Origin: Blastococcus colisei
Lineage (GTDB): Bacteria > Actinomycetota > Actinomycetes > Mycobacteriales > Geodermatophilaceae
Assembly: GCF_006717095.1 (NCBI RefSeq)
Contig: NZ_VFQE01000001.1
Location: 3,844,001-3,908,000, forward strand
Direction of reading: 5' to 3'
DNA: 64,000 bases
Shown: positions 41,058 through 49,486 of the stretch, piece after piece
Layout of the letters: every line of letters begins with the position of its first letter
How positions within the stretch are numbered: position 1 is the stretch's first letter
The notes under the pieces: generated by a model
What the model was told of the DNA's origin: nothing
What the model saw: the letters and a program-made list of their open reading frames with translations, nothing else
Databases searched by the model: none
Program-made: the position numbers and the translations under genes

Positions 41058-42239
41058 ATGCGCGCAGTGACATGGCACGGCCGAGCGGACGTCCGCGTCG
41101 ACACGGTTCCGGACCCCGTCATCCAGGAGCCGACGGACGTGATCATCGAGGTCACCTCCAGCGGCATCTGCGGTTCCGACCTCCACCTCATCGAGGTCAT
41201 GGCGCCGTTCATGACGGTCGGCGATGTCATGGGTCACGAGCCGATGGGCGTCGTCCGCGAGGTGGGTGCGGAGGTCACGGAGGTGAAGCCCGGCGACCGC
41301 GTCGTCGTCCCCTTCAACATCTCGTGCGGCACCTGCTGGACGTGCTCCCAGGGGCTGCAGTCCCAGTGCGAGACGACGCAGAACCGGGAGCGGGGCTTCG
41401 GCGCCTCCCTGTTCGGCTACACCAAGCTCTACGGCCAGGTGCCCGGCGGTCAGGCCGAGTACCTCCGCGTGCCCTTCGGCAACACCCTTCCGATCACGGT
41501 GCCCGAGGGCCCGGCCGACGACCGCTTCGTCTACCTCTCCGACGTCCTGCCGACCGCCTGGCAGGCGGTGCAGTACGCCGGCATCCCCGACGGCGGCACG
41601 GTGCTCGTGCTCGGCCTGGGTCCGATCGGCGACATGGCGACCCGCATCGCCCTGCACCTGGGTGCGGGCACGGTGTTCGGCGCCGACGTGGTGCCCGAGC
41701 GCCTCGCGCGGGCGCGCGCGCGTGGAGTCACGGTGATCGACTCCACGAAGCAGGCCGACGTCGTCCAGGCCGTGCGCGACGCCACGTCCGGCCGCGGCCC
41801 TGACGCCGTCATCGACGCCGTCGGCATGGAGGCCCACGGTTCACCCGTGGCCTCGATCGTGCAGAAGGCGACCGCCGTCGTCCCGGACGCGATCATGGAG
41901 AAGGTCATGCAGGTGGCCGGCGTGGACCGCCTGGCGGCCCTGAACACCGCCATCGAGGCGGTGCGCCGCGGCGGCACGATCTCGCTCTCCGGCGTCTACG
42001 GCGGCGCCACCGACCCACTGCCGCTCATGCGCATGTTCGACAAGCAGATCCAGCTCCGCATGGGCCAGGCCAACGTGTGGCGCTGGGTGCCCGACATCCT
42101 GCCGCTGCTCACCGACGAGGACCCGCTGGGCGTCGACACCTTCGCCACCCACCACGTGCCGCTCGCCGATGCCCGCGACGCCTACATGAACTTCCGCGAG
42201 AAGAAGGAAGGCCACGTCAAGGTCCTGCTCAAGCCGTGA
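41058..42239 (+). CDS. Zinc-dependent alcohol dehydrogenase, formaldehyde dehydrogenase-like
   Basis: A 393-residue MDR-family enzyme. The catalytic zinc is set by SGICGSDLH and GHEPMG; the structural zinc by CGTCWTCSQGLQSQC. The NAD-binding motif is VLGLGPIGDMA followed by the ADVVPER acidic end. The large insertion and QNRERGFGASLFGYT pattern resemble glutathione-independent formaldehyde dehydrogenases. GAGGGAG precedes ATG 41058 by seven bases. A hairpin terminator follows. Confidence 0.92.
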   Translation: MRAVTWHGRADVRVDTVPDPVIQEPTDVIIEVTSSGICGSDLHLIEVMAPFMTVGDVMGHEPMGVVREVGAEVTEVKPGDRVVVPFNISCGTCWTCSQGLQSQCETTQNRERGFGASLFGYTKLYGQVPGGQAEYLRVPFGNTLPITVPEGPADDRFVYLSDVLPTAWQAVQYAGIPDGGTVLVLGLGPIGDMATRIALHLGAGTVFGADVVPERLARARARGVTVIDSTKQADVVQAVRDATSGRGPDAVIDAVGMEAHGSPVASIVQKATAVVPDAIMEKVMQVAGVDRLAALNTAIEAVRRGGTISLSGVYGGATDPLPLMRMFDKQIQLRMGQANVWRWVPDILPLLTDEDPLGVDTFATHHVPLADARDAYMNFREKKEGHVKVLLKP

Positions 42240-42246
42240 CGACGGC

Positions 42247-42271
42247 GGGGCGCCGGGTCCACCGGCGCCCC
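42247..42271 (+). terminator. Hairpin terminator of the ADH gene
   Basis: GGGGCGCCGG-GTCCA-CCGGCGCCCC, a perfect 10-bp stem seven bases after the stop. Confidence 0.75.
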
Positions 42272-42438
42272 GCACCGTGTGACCAGACCCACCACCGTTC
42301 CCGGGCATGCCGGGCCGTCCCAGCCCCTTGCCTGTGAGCAGAGGACCGTCGCAGCGACGTCCCCGGTCCAGTGAGGACGACGAAGTCCGCCGGCCCGCTC
42401 CCCCGCCCGCGTACCCGCGTCCCCTGGAGTCCCGCCCC

Positions 42439-43632
42439 GTGCCTCGCGCGCTCCTCGCCCTGTGCATCGGCGCCTTCGGCATCGGCACCACCGAGTTCGT
42501 CGTCATGGGCATGCTGCCCGAGATCGCCGAGGGGCTGGGGGTCTCGGTGTCGGCCGTCGGCATCCTCATCTCCGCCTACGCGATCGGCGTCGTCGTCGGG
42601 GCGCCCACCCTGACCGCGCTCGGACTCCGCTTCACCCCGCGGCAGACCCTCGTCGCGCTGATGGTGATCTTCGTCGTCGGCAACACCCTGGCCGCCCTCG
42701 CCCCGTCGTACGGGCTGCTGGTCGCGGCGCGGGTGCTCACCGCCCTGGCGCACGGTTCGTTCTTCGGCGTCGGCGCGGTCGCCGCGCGCCGGCTCGTGCC
42801 GCCCGACCACGCCACCCGCGCGATCGCCCTGATGATCACCGGGCTCACGCTGGCGAACGTCATCGGCGTGCCGCTGGGAACCTTCGTCGCCCAGCACGCC
42901 GGCTGGCGGATCGTGCTGGCCGGCATCGCCCTCATCGGCGTCGGAACGATCGCCGGACTGCTCGCCTGGATGCCCGCGGGCCCCGGCGAGCCGACCGACC
43001 TGAAGGCCGAGCTGCACGCCTTCCGGCGAGGTCAGGTCTGGCTGGTCCTGGCCCTGACGATGATCGGATTCTCCGCCCTGTTCGCCGTGTACAGCTACGT
43101 CAGCCCGATCCTCACCGAGCTGGGCGGCATCCCGACGGAGTGGGTCACGCCGGTGCTCGCGCTCTTCGGCATCGGGACGACGGTCGGGACGCTCGCGGGC
43201 GGCCGGCTCGGTGACCGCTACGGCTTCTCCTTCGTCGCCGTCGGGCTGGTGGCGATGGCCGGCGTCCTGGTCGCCTTCGCCTTCCTCGCCCGCACCACGG
43301 TCGCCGCCGTCGCCCTGCTCGTGCTCTTCGGCACGCTGTCCTTCGCGATCGGCCCGGTGGTGCAGAACGCCGTCATCGACGCCGCCCGGGTGCCCGGGGG
43401 CAGTCTGGTGTCGGCGGCCAACCAGGGCGCCTTCAACGTGGCCAACGCCGTGGGCGCGGCCCTGGGGGCGCTGGTCATCTCCCAGGGGTTGGGCTACACG
43501 GCTCCGATGTGGGTGGGCGCCGTCCTCGCGCTCGTCGGCGCGGTGCTCGCCGTCCTGGCCCGCCGGTCGGCCGTCGCCGACGTCGGCCTCGTCGACTGTC
43601 GGCCCGAGCCCACGGTGACCTCGGCCGCCTGA
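42439..43632 (+). CDS. MFS transporter, DHA1 (AraJ/SotB-like) efflux type
   Basis: A 397-residue 12-helix transporter. GIGTTEFVVMGMLPEIA in TM1 and ARVLTALAHGSFFGVG in TM4 are hallmarks of the sugar-efflux/chloramphenicol-resistance branch. GTG 42439 has GGAG nine bases upstream; the upstream open frame is Pro/Arg-rich and not family-like. Substrate unknown; no regulator is adjacent. Confidence 0.9.
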   Translation: MPRALLALCIGAFGIGTTEFVVMGMLPEIAEGLGVSVSAVGILISAYAIGVVVGAPTLTALGLRFTPRQTLVALMVIFVVGNTLAALAPSYGLLVAARVLTALAHGSFFGVGAVAARRLVPPDHATRAIALMITGLTLANVIGVPLGTFVAQHAGWRIVLAGIALIGVGTIAGLLAWMPAGPGEPTDLKAELHAFRRGQVWLVLALTMIGFSALFAVYSYVSPILTELGGIPTEWVTPVLALFGIGTTVGTLAGGRLGDRYGFSFVAVGLVAMAGVLVAFAFLARTTVAAVALLVLFGTLSFAIGPVVQNAVIDAARVPGGSLVSAANQGAFNVANAVGAALGALVISQGLGYTAPMWVGAVLALVGAVLAVLARRSAVADVGLVDCRPEPTVTSAA

Positions 43633-43797
43633 CCGCGGTGGCCCCGGCTCAGCGTCGGCTGACTCGTCGACGCCGGATCACCGGGGGCTCGTGGGGCGGG
43701 TGGTGAGCCGGCCACCCGTGTCGCACGCGACCTCCGCTGTACGGGCCGGTCCGCACATACGGTCCCGTCCGTATCCGTGCCAGTCCGAGGAGTGACC

Positions 43798-44646
43798 GTG
43801 TCCTATCCACCGCAGGCCCCGTACCAGCAGTACGACCCTCCGTCCTACGGCCCGCCGTCCGGCCCGCCGCCGAAGCGGGGGGCGGGGCTCGCGATCGCCT
43901 CGATGGTGCTCGGCATCATCGCGCTGCTGCTGAGCTGGATCCCGATCATCAACAACGTCGCCGCGGTCATCGCGGTCGTCGGACTCGGTCTGGGGATCCC
44001 GGCCCTGATCCGCGCCCGGCGGGGCACCCACAACGGCACGGGCATGGCGATCACCGGCCTGGTGACCTCCGTGCTCGCCATCGTCCTCGTGATCCTGACG
44101 CAGATGCTCTTCGTGAAGGCCATCGAGGAGGTGGAGCAGAGCATCAACGAGGGCCTCGCCGAGGCCGAGGTCGCGCCGGTCGACCCGGGTGCAGAGGAAG
44201 CCACCGCGGACGAAGCCACCGCGCAGACGCCGGAGGTCGTGCCCCTCGGTGTTCCGGCTCAGGTCGGTGACTACCAGGTGACCCTCGACGCCATCGAGCT
44301 CAACGCCAACGAGACGGTGGCCGGTGCCAACGAGTTCAACGAGCCGCCGACCGGCCAGTACGTCATCACCCAGCTGACCGTCACCTACGTCGGAGCGGAC
44401 GAGGGCATGCCGGGCTTCGACCTGACGGCGATCTTCCACGGCACCGACTCCCGCCAGTACAGCGACAGCGAGTGCTCGGCACTCCTGCCCGATGACGGCA
44501 TCGATGCCCCGACGCTGAACAGCGGCGGGTCGGACACCTTCCAGTTCTGCATGGACGTGCCGCCGGCGGCCATCGAGGGCGGACAGCTGTCGATCGAGCC
44601 CACCATGAGCTTCGACGACGAGCGCGTCTTCTACGCCATCGGATAG
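43798..44646 (+). CDS. DUF4190 + DUF4352 membrane-anchored protein
   Basis: A 282-residue protein. A Pro/Tyr-rich cytosolic head (YPPQAPYQQY) leads to two helices with the DUF4190 pattern (GLAIASMVLGIIALLL and GTGMAITGLVTSVLAIVL), an acidic linker and an extracytoplasmic DUF4352 beta-sandwich (DYQVTLDAIE, YVITQLTVTYVG). Two Cys in the outer domain may form a disulfide. Function is unknown. GAGGAG sits just before GTG 43798. Confidence 0.85.
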   Translation: MSYPPQAPYQQYDPPSYGPPSGPPPKRGAGLAIASMVLGIIALLLSWIPIINNVAAVIAVVGLGLGIPALIRARRGTHNGTGMAITGLVTSVLAIVLVILTQMLFVKAIEEVEQSINEGLAEAEVAPVDPGAEEATADEATAQTPEVVPLGVPAQVGDYQVTLDAIELNANETVAGANEFNEPPTGQYVITQLTVTYVGADEGMPGFDLTAIFHGTDSRQYSDSECSALLPDDGIDAPTLNSGGSDTFQFCMDVPPAAIEGGQLSIEPTMSFDDERVFYAIG

Positions 44647-44656
44647 TTCCGCATCG

Positions 44657-44697
44657 CAGCGCCGCCGGTCCGCCCTCAGGTCGGTCCGGCGGCGCTG
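44657..44697. terminator. Bidirectional hairpin terminator
   Basis: CAGCGCCGCCGG (44657-44668) pairs perfectly with CCGGCGGCGCTG (44686-44697) between the convergent DUF4190 and ABC-F genes. Confidence 0.8.
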
Positions 44698-44700
44698 TGG

Positions 44701-46323
44701 TCACCAGCGGGCGCGCTGGACCCGTGTCTCGTCGAAGACGGGCTCGGTCGACTCGTAGACCCGGCCGTCGGCACCGAAGACCACGAACCGGTCGAAGGAC
44801 CGGGCGAACCACCGGTCGTGGGTGACGGCGAGGACGGTGCCGTCGAACGCGGCCAGTGCCTCCTCCAGCGCCTCGGCGGAGAGGACGTCGAGGTTGTCGG
44901 TCGGCTCGTCCAGGAGCAGCAGGGTCGAGCCCGACAGCTCCAGCAGCAGGATCTGGAAGCGCGCCTGCTGGCCGCCCGACATCGTCCGGAACGGCTGCTC
45001 GGCGGCCCCGGTCAGCCCGTAGCGGCGCAGCGCCGCCATCGCACGGCCCCGGTCGACACCCGGACGACCGGGCTCGCCGTGCCACAGCAGGTCGACCGGC
45101 GTGCGGTCCTGCCACTCCGGATGGGCGTGCGTCTGGGCGAAGAACCCGGGGACGACGCGGGCCCCGAGCCGCCAGTCGCCGGTGTGCGCCACGGACTGCC
45201 CGGCCAGCAACCGCAGGAAGTGCGACTTGCCCGCCCCGTTCGCCCCGAGGACACCGACCCGGTCGCCGTAGAAGATCTCCAGGTCGAACGGCTGCATCAG
45301 CCCGCTCAGCTCCAGCTGCTCGGCCATGACCGCCCGTACGCCGGTGCGGCCACCGCGCAGCCGCATCGACACCTTCTGCTCGGGTGGACGCTCCGGCGGC
45401 GGCCCGGCCGCCTCGAACTTCGCCAGTCGGGTCTGCATCGCGTGGTACCGGCTGGCCATGTCCGGCGAGTTGGCCGCCTGCTGCTGCAGGGTGCGGACCA
45501 GGTCGATCAATCGCTGGTGCTCCTCGTCCCAGCGCCGCCGCAGCTCGGCCAGCCGCTCGTGCCGCGCCGTGCGGGCTGCGTGGTAGCTGGCGAAGCCGCC
45601 GCCGTGCACCCACGCCGTCCCGCCCTCGACGGTCACCACCCGATCGGCGACGCGGGCCAGCAACTCGCGGTCGTGGCTGACGAACAGCACGGTCTTGCGG
45701 GTGTCGAGCAGCCGTTCCTCCAGCCACCGCTTGCCCGGGACGTCGAGATAGTTGTCCGGCTCGTCCAGCAGGAGCACCTCGTCGGGGCCGCGCAGCAGAG
45801 CCTCGAGCGCCAGCCGTTTCTGCTCCCCACCGGAGAGGGTCGACAGCTCGCGGTACTTGCAGTGGTCGTAGGGGACCCCGAGGGCGGCGACGGTGACCGT
45901 GTCCCAGGTGACCTCGGCGTCGTAGCCGCCGGCGTCGCCCCATTGCGCCAGCGCATCGGCGTAGGCCATCTGCGAGCGCTCGTCGTCGGTCTCCATGAGC
46001 GTGAGCTCGGCGGACTCCAGCGTGTCCCAGGCCGTTCGGACGGCGGGCGGCGAGAGGTCGACGAGCATCCGCTGGACCGTGGTGTCGTCACGGACGGAGC
46101 CGATGAACTGTCGCATCACGCCGAGCCCGCCGGTGCGCGCGATCGACCCGGCCTCCGGCGTCAGGTCACCGGCGATGATCCGCAGCAGCGTCGTCTTCCC
46201 GGCACCGTTCTCGCCGACCAGCGCCGCGCGGGCACCTTCGCCGATGCGGAAGTTGACGTCGTCCAGCAGCACCCGCCCGTCGGAGAGGGTGTGCCGTACC
46301 GCGCTCACATCGACGTAGCCCAC
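44701..46323 (-). CDS. ABC-F family ATPase
   Basis: A 540-residue soluble protein with two ABC domains: Walker A GENGAGKTT and GANGAGKSH, signatures LSGGE and MSGGQ, Walker B LLLDEPD and LLLDEPT, and the interdomain linker (about 245-320, Arg/Glu/Gln helices). ABC-F proteins act on the ribosome, either as translation factors or as antibiotic protection. The second Walker A has His where Thr/Ser-Thr is common. GGGAGG lies nine bases before GTG 46323. No macrolide-type gene is adjacent, so resistance is not proven. Confidence 0.92.
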   Translation of the reverse strand: MGYVDVSAVRHTLSDGRVLLDDVNFRIGEGARAALVGENGAGKTTLLRIIAGDLTPEAGSIARTGGLGVMRQFIGSVRDDTTVQRMLVDLSPPAVRTAWDTLESAELTLMETDDERSQMAYADALAQWGDAGGYDAEVTWDTVTVAALGVPYDHCKYRELSTLSGGEQKRLALEALLRGPDEVLLLDEPDNYLDVPGKRWLEERLLDTRKTVLFVSHDRELLARVADRVVTVEGGTAWVHGGGFASYHAARTARHERLAELRRRWDEEHQRLIDLVRTLQQQAANSPDMASRYHAMQTRLAKFEAAGPPPERPPEQKVSMRLRGGRTGVRAVMAEQLELSGLMQPFDLEIFYGDRVGVLGANGAGKSHFLRLLAGQSVAHTGDWRLGARVVPGFFAQTHAHPEWQDRTPVDLLWHGEPGRPGVDRGRAMAALRRYGLTGAAEQPFRTMSGGQQARFQILLLELSGSTLLLLDEPTDNLDVLSAEALEEALAAFDGTVLAVTHDRWFARSFDRFVVFGADGRVYESTEPVFDETRVQRARW

Positions 46324-46372
46324 CCGGACATCCTCCCGGTGCGGGCAACCGCGCTTCCGGGCGCGGGCGGCG

Positions 46373-46582
46373 TCAGTCCAGGGAGACCCGGAGGCGCTGG
46401 CGGGCCAGCCGCTCGACGAGCTCGGGGAGCGCGCCGTCGGGAGAGCCGCGGAGTTCCTCGCGGCAGGTGCGGACGACGAGCACGATCGGGCCGGAACCGA
46501 GTTCGGGGAACTCCTGCCTCAACCGCGCGACGGCGGAACGGACGGACGGGTCGGGGACGGTGGGCGGGACAGCCAACGTCAT
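46373..46582 (-). CDS. Small three-helix-bundle dimerisation-type protein
   Basis: A 69-residue acidic/basic helical protein. The pattern VARLRQEFPELG...VVRTCREEL...LPELVERLARQRL resembles a small actinobacterial family described as a three-helix bundle dimerisation domain. AAGGA precedes the ATG. It is 49 bases upstream of the ABC-F gene on the same strand. The 163 bases upstream hold no gene I can support. Confidence 0.65.
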   Translation of the reverse strand: MTLAVPPTVPDPSVRSAVARLRQEFPELGSGPIVLVVRTCREELRGSPDGALPELVERLARQRLRVSLD

Positions 46583-46745
46583 GGACGGTCCTTCGGTGCG
46601 CGTGCCGCTGGTGCGGCGGTGGATGTTTCCCCCGACAGCCGCCTCGCCTGGCGGCCGATGTCGTGCTGGAACACCGTGACCTGTGTGGTTCCTGGGAACC
46701 AGGGACCAAGGTCCCCAGGGCTGCTCGGCCCCGGCGTGGCGCGGA

Positions 46746-47171
46746 TCAGACGGTGGCGTAGCCGTTGTTCCCGGCCGCGGTGGCCGCCACGGCGTCCCGG
46801 ACGAGGGCGCTCAGCTCGCCGGTGTCGACCGCGTCCAGGGACGTGAAGCGGATGCAGCTCCTGCCACAGGACACCTTCCCGAGCCGCTCGGCCCGCTGCT
46901 CGGCGATGTACTCGCCGTCGACGACTGCGCACACGTACAGGGAGAGGTGCCGCTTCTGGGCCGCCAGCGAGATCAGCGGCCACCTGGTCGTCTCCTTGGC
47001 CGACCTCGGCCGGTAGGGCATGAGCCCGTAGCCGAGCATCGCCGAGGAGCTCATGGGCACCAGCTGCCGGTCGATGCCCGGGGCGGCCGCCATGACCAGC
47101 TCGTCCACCCGGCGCAGTTCCTGACCGCGGGTTCCCGCGGCGTCGAACCAGGCTTCGATCTCGTCGGCCAT
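46746..47171 (-). CDS. DUF1801 domain protein
   Basis: A 141-residue protein of the DUF1801 (YdhG-like) fold: PMSSSAMLGYGLMPYR, RWPLISLAAQKRHLSLYV and SCGRSCIRFTSLD are typical. Function unknown. It begins nine bases after the stop of the 41-residue gene, probably coupled. Confidence 0.85.
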   Translation of the reverse strand: MADEIEAWFDAAGTRGQELRRVDELVMAAAPGIDRQLVPMSSSAMLGYGLMPYRPRSAKETTRWPLISLAAQKRHLSLYVCAVVDGEYIAEQRAERLGKVSCGRSCIRFTSLDAVDTGELSALVRDAVAATAAGNNGYATV

Positions 47172-47180
47172 GCGGGCGGC

Positions 47181-47306
47181 TCAGGTGAGGAGGATGGAGA
47201 ACAGCGTCGCCCCGACTGCCAGGACCATCCCGAACACGACGACCACCGCGACCATCCGCCGACGCCGTTCCGCCCGCGAGCCGCGGGTACCGCTCATCCT
47301 CGTCAT
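47181..47306 (-). CDS. 41-residue single-helix membrane peptide
   Basis: ATG 47306 to TGA 47181 encodes a basic N-terminus (MTRMSGTRGSRAERRRR) and one hydrophobic helix (MVAVVVVFGMVLAVGATLFS). GGAGGT lies ten bases upstream of the ATG. It sits between the methyltransferase and DUF1801 genes on the same strand with 29- and 9-base gaps, which supports a real gene. Function unknown. Confidence 0.65.
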   Translation of the reverse strand: MTRMSGTRGSRAERRRRMVAVVVVFGMVLAVGATLFSILLT

Positions 47307-47335
47307 GGCCGCACGCTACCTCCGGAACCGGCAGT

Positions 47336-47914
47336 TCAGGACCCCTTCCGCCCCCACAGCACGGTGTCCAGGGCGGTGCCGGCCGGCGTCTCCCGGCGCA
47401 CCTGGTCCAGCCGGTCGACGACGAGCAGCTCGGCGACCGGCGCCAGGCGGGCGACGCTGTGCAGGATCGCCGGTTCCTGCGGTCCGCCGACGCCGGCCTC
47501 GATGTTGGCCACGTCGTGCCCCAGGACCAGCAGCCGGCCGCCGGTCCGCAGCCAGGTGACCGCCCGGTCCAGAACGGCGACGGTGTCGGGCTCGGGCAGG
47601 TGCAGGTAGGCCACGAGGACCAGGTCGACGCTCGCGGGAGGCGCCGTCCAGGTGGTGACGTCGGCGGTCACCCAGCTGACCCGCTCCGCGCCGGACCGCT
47701 CCTCGCCCCGTGCGAGGCCGACGGCGGAGAAATCGACGGCCGTCACCCGCCAGCCACGCCCGGCCAGCCAGAGCGCGTGCCGCCCCTCCCCCGCGGCGAG
47801 GTCCACGGCGTCCCCGGGCGGGAGGCCGGCCAGCAGCTGCGCGATCAGCGCGTTGGGCTCCGACGACCACTGCTGCCGTTCGGCGTACCGCTCGTCCCAG
47901 TCCTCCGCCCGCAC
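47336..47914 (-). CDS. Class I SAM-dependent methyltransferase (TehB-like)
   Basis: A 192-residue methyltransferase. DWDERYAERQQWSSEPN at the N-terminus, VDLAAGEGRHALWLA (motif I), VTAVDFS and DLVLVAYLHLP resemble TehB/thiopurine-type methyltransferases. GTG 47914 has no ribosome site; a CAGACT eight bases upstream may be a leaderless -10. Divergent from the AlkZ-like gene 38 bases away. Confidence 0.87.
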   Translation of the reverse strand: MRAEDWDERYAERQQWSSEPNALIAQLLAGLPPGDAVDLAAGEGRHALWLAGRGWRVTAVDFSAVGLARGEERSGAERVSWVTADVTTWTAPPASVDLVLVAYLHLPEPDTVAVLDRAVTWLRTGGRLLVLGHDVANIEAGVGGPQEPAILHSVARLAPVAELLVVDRLDQVRRETPAGTALDTVLWGRKGS

Positions 47915-47952
47915 CCGTGGAGTCTGTCGCACCCGCCTGCCACGGTGTCCAC

Positions 47953-49017
47953 GTGACGACGCTCCAGGAGATCGGGCTGCTGCGGCTGGCGGCTCTCGGG
48001 CTGGCGGGTCCGGGAGCGCCTGCCGCGGTCGAGGCCGTCCGGCGGCTCGGCGCCGTGCAGGCGCAGGACTTCCCCGGGGCGCTGACCTCGGTGGCCCTGC
48101 GGACGGCGGCCCGGCTGCGGGCCGACGTCGAGGCGGCACTCGACGCCGGGGACGTCGTCCGCTCGTGGCCGATGCGCGGCACCCTGCACCTGGTCGCCGC
48201 CGACGACCTGCGCTGGTTCCTCGACACCGTCGGCGTCCGCGCCCTCACCGGGATCGGCAAGCGGTGGGAGTACCTGGAACTCGACGAGGCCCAGGCCGAG
48301 CGGTCCCGGGAGGTGGTCCTGGGCGCGCTCGCCGGAGGGGGACGGGCGACCCGCGCGGAGCTGCTCGCCGCGATCGCCGAGGGCGGCGTCGCCGTCACCG
48401 GTCAGCGTGACTACCACCTCCTCTGGTACCTCTCCCAGACCGGCACCCTGTGCCTGGGCCCCACGGACGGCGCCGGCGAGCAACTGTTCGTCCTGCTCGA
48501 CGAGTGGGTCGGCAACCGGCGCCGCCTCGACCGCGACGAGGCGCTGGCCGAGCTGGCGCTGCGCTTCTTCTCCGGCCACGGGCCGGCCACCGTCGCCGAC
48601 CTGGTGCGCTGGGCCGGCTGCACCGCCCGCGACGTGCGGGCCGGGCTGGCCGAGGTGCGGGACCGGCTGGCGGTGCTGACGGTCGACGGCGCCGAGTACC
48701 TCATGGACCCCGGCACGCCCGACCGCCTGTCCACCGCGCGGGCCGAGGCCGAGGGCGTGTTCCTCCTACCGGGCTTCGACGAGTTCGTCCTCGGCTACGG
48801 CGACCGCACCGCCGTCGTCCCCGCCGAGTTCGCCGACCGGCTCGTGCCGGGGAGGAACGGCATGTTCCGGGCGACCGTCGTGCATCGCGGGCAGGTCGTC
48901 GCCGTCTGGCGGTGGCACGGGCGCGGGACGAAGCGGGCCCCCGCCGTCGAACCCTTCACCGAGCTGCCGCCCGACGTCGCCGCGGCGATCCCCTCGCTGG
49001 CCGCAGCCCTGCCCTGA
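47953..49017 (+). CDS. AlkZ/YcaQ-like winged-helix DNA glycosylase family protein
   Basis: A 354-residue HTH_42 family protein. AVQAQDFPGAL contains the Gln-x-Gln motif of AlkZ, which excises bulky alkyl lesions and confers self-resistance in antibiotic producers; SWPMRGTLHLV is the second conserved block. It has tandem winged-helix modules and a C-terminal beta-barrel. YcaQ-like interstrand-crosslink repair is an alternative. No biosynthetic cluster is visible here, so a general repair role is likelier. Start GTG 47953, with no Shine-Dalgarno. Confidence 0.88.
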   Translation: MTTLQEIGLLRLAALGLAGPGAPAAVEAVRRLGAVQAQDFPGALTSVALRTAARLRADVEAALDAGDVVRSWPMRGTLHLVAADDLRWFLDTVGVRALTGIGKRWEYLELDEAQAERSREVVLGALAGGGRATRAELLAAIAEGGVAVTGQRDYHLLWYLSQTGTLCLGPTDGAGEQLFVLLDEWVGNRRRLDRDEALAELALRFFSGHGPATVADLVRWAGCTARDVRAGLAEVRDRLAVLTVDGAEYLMDPGTPDRLSTARAEAEGVFLLPGFDEFVLGYGDRTAVVPAEFADRLVPGRNGMFRATVVHRGQVVAVWRWHGRGTKRAPAVEPFTELPPDVAAAIPSLAAALP

Positions 49018-49021
49018 CCCG

Positions 49022-49468
49022 TCAGCTCCGGCGCTCGAAGAGGAAGACGGGGATCTCGCGGTCGGTCTTCTCCTGGTAGTCCGCGTAGGAGGGGTACGCG
49101 GCCACCGACCGCTCCCACCAGACCGCCCGCTCCTCACCGGTGATCTCGCGGGCGACGCCGTCCCACGGCTCGGGCCCGTCCTGCAGGGTCACCTGGTCGG
49201 GGTGCGCGCGGAGGTTGTGCACCCAGCCCGGGTCAGTGGGGGCACCCCCCTGCGACCCGACCATCGCGTAGACCCCGTCGTGCTCCACCCGCATGAGCCC
49301 GAGCTTGCGGACCTTCCCGCTCTTCACCCCGCGCGTGCTGACGACGACGATCGGCAGCCCGGTGTCGCGCAGGGTGCCGGCCTCCCGCCCGCCGGTCGAC
49401 TCGTAGCGCTCGACCTGGTCGCGGACCCAGGCCGCCGCGCTCGGCTCGTACTCACCCTCCAGTGGCAT
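49022..49468 (-). CDS. Deazaflavin (F420)-dependent nitroreductase-family protein (Ddn-like)
   Basis: A 148-residue split-beta-barrel protein. TRGVKSGKVRKLGLMRVEHDGVYAMVGSQGG is the F420-binding block (shown as residues about 45-75) and PGWVHNLRAHP the family signature. It probably reduces quinones or nitro compounds with F420H2. It ends four bases from the convergent AlkZ-like gene. Confidence 0.92.
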   Translation of the reverse strand: MPLEGEYEPSAAAWVRDQVERYESTGGREAGTLRDTGLPIVVVSTRGVKSGKVRKLGLMRVEHDGVYAMVGSQGGAPTDPGWVHNLRAHPDQVTLQDGPEPWDGVAREITGEERAVWWERSVAAYPSYADYQEKTDREIPVFLFERRS

Positions 49469-49486
49469 GGCCCGAACCTAGGGCGG

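Noticed and set aside
44701-46323. ABC-F gene called as an antibiotic resistance determinant
   Set aside because: Sequence alone cannot separate resistance ABC-F proteins from housekeeping ones and context gives no support.
46600-46745. Arg-rich minus-strand frame between the three-helix and DUF1801 genes
   Set aside because: It overlaps the DUF1801 gene in another frame and has no start signal; treated as non-coding spacer.
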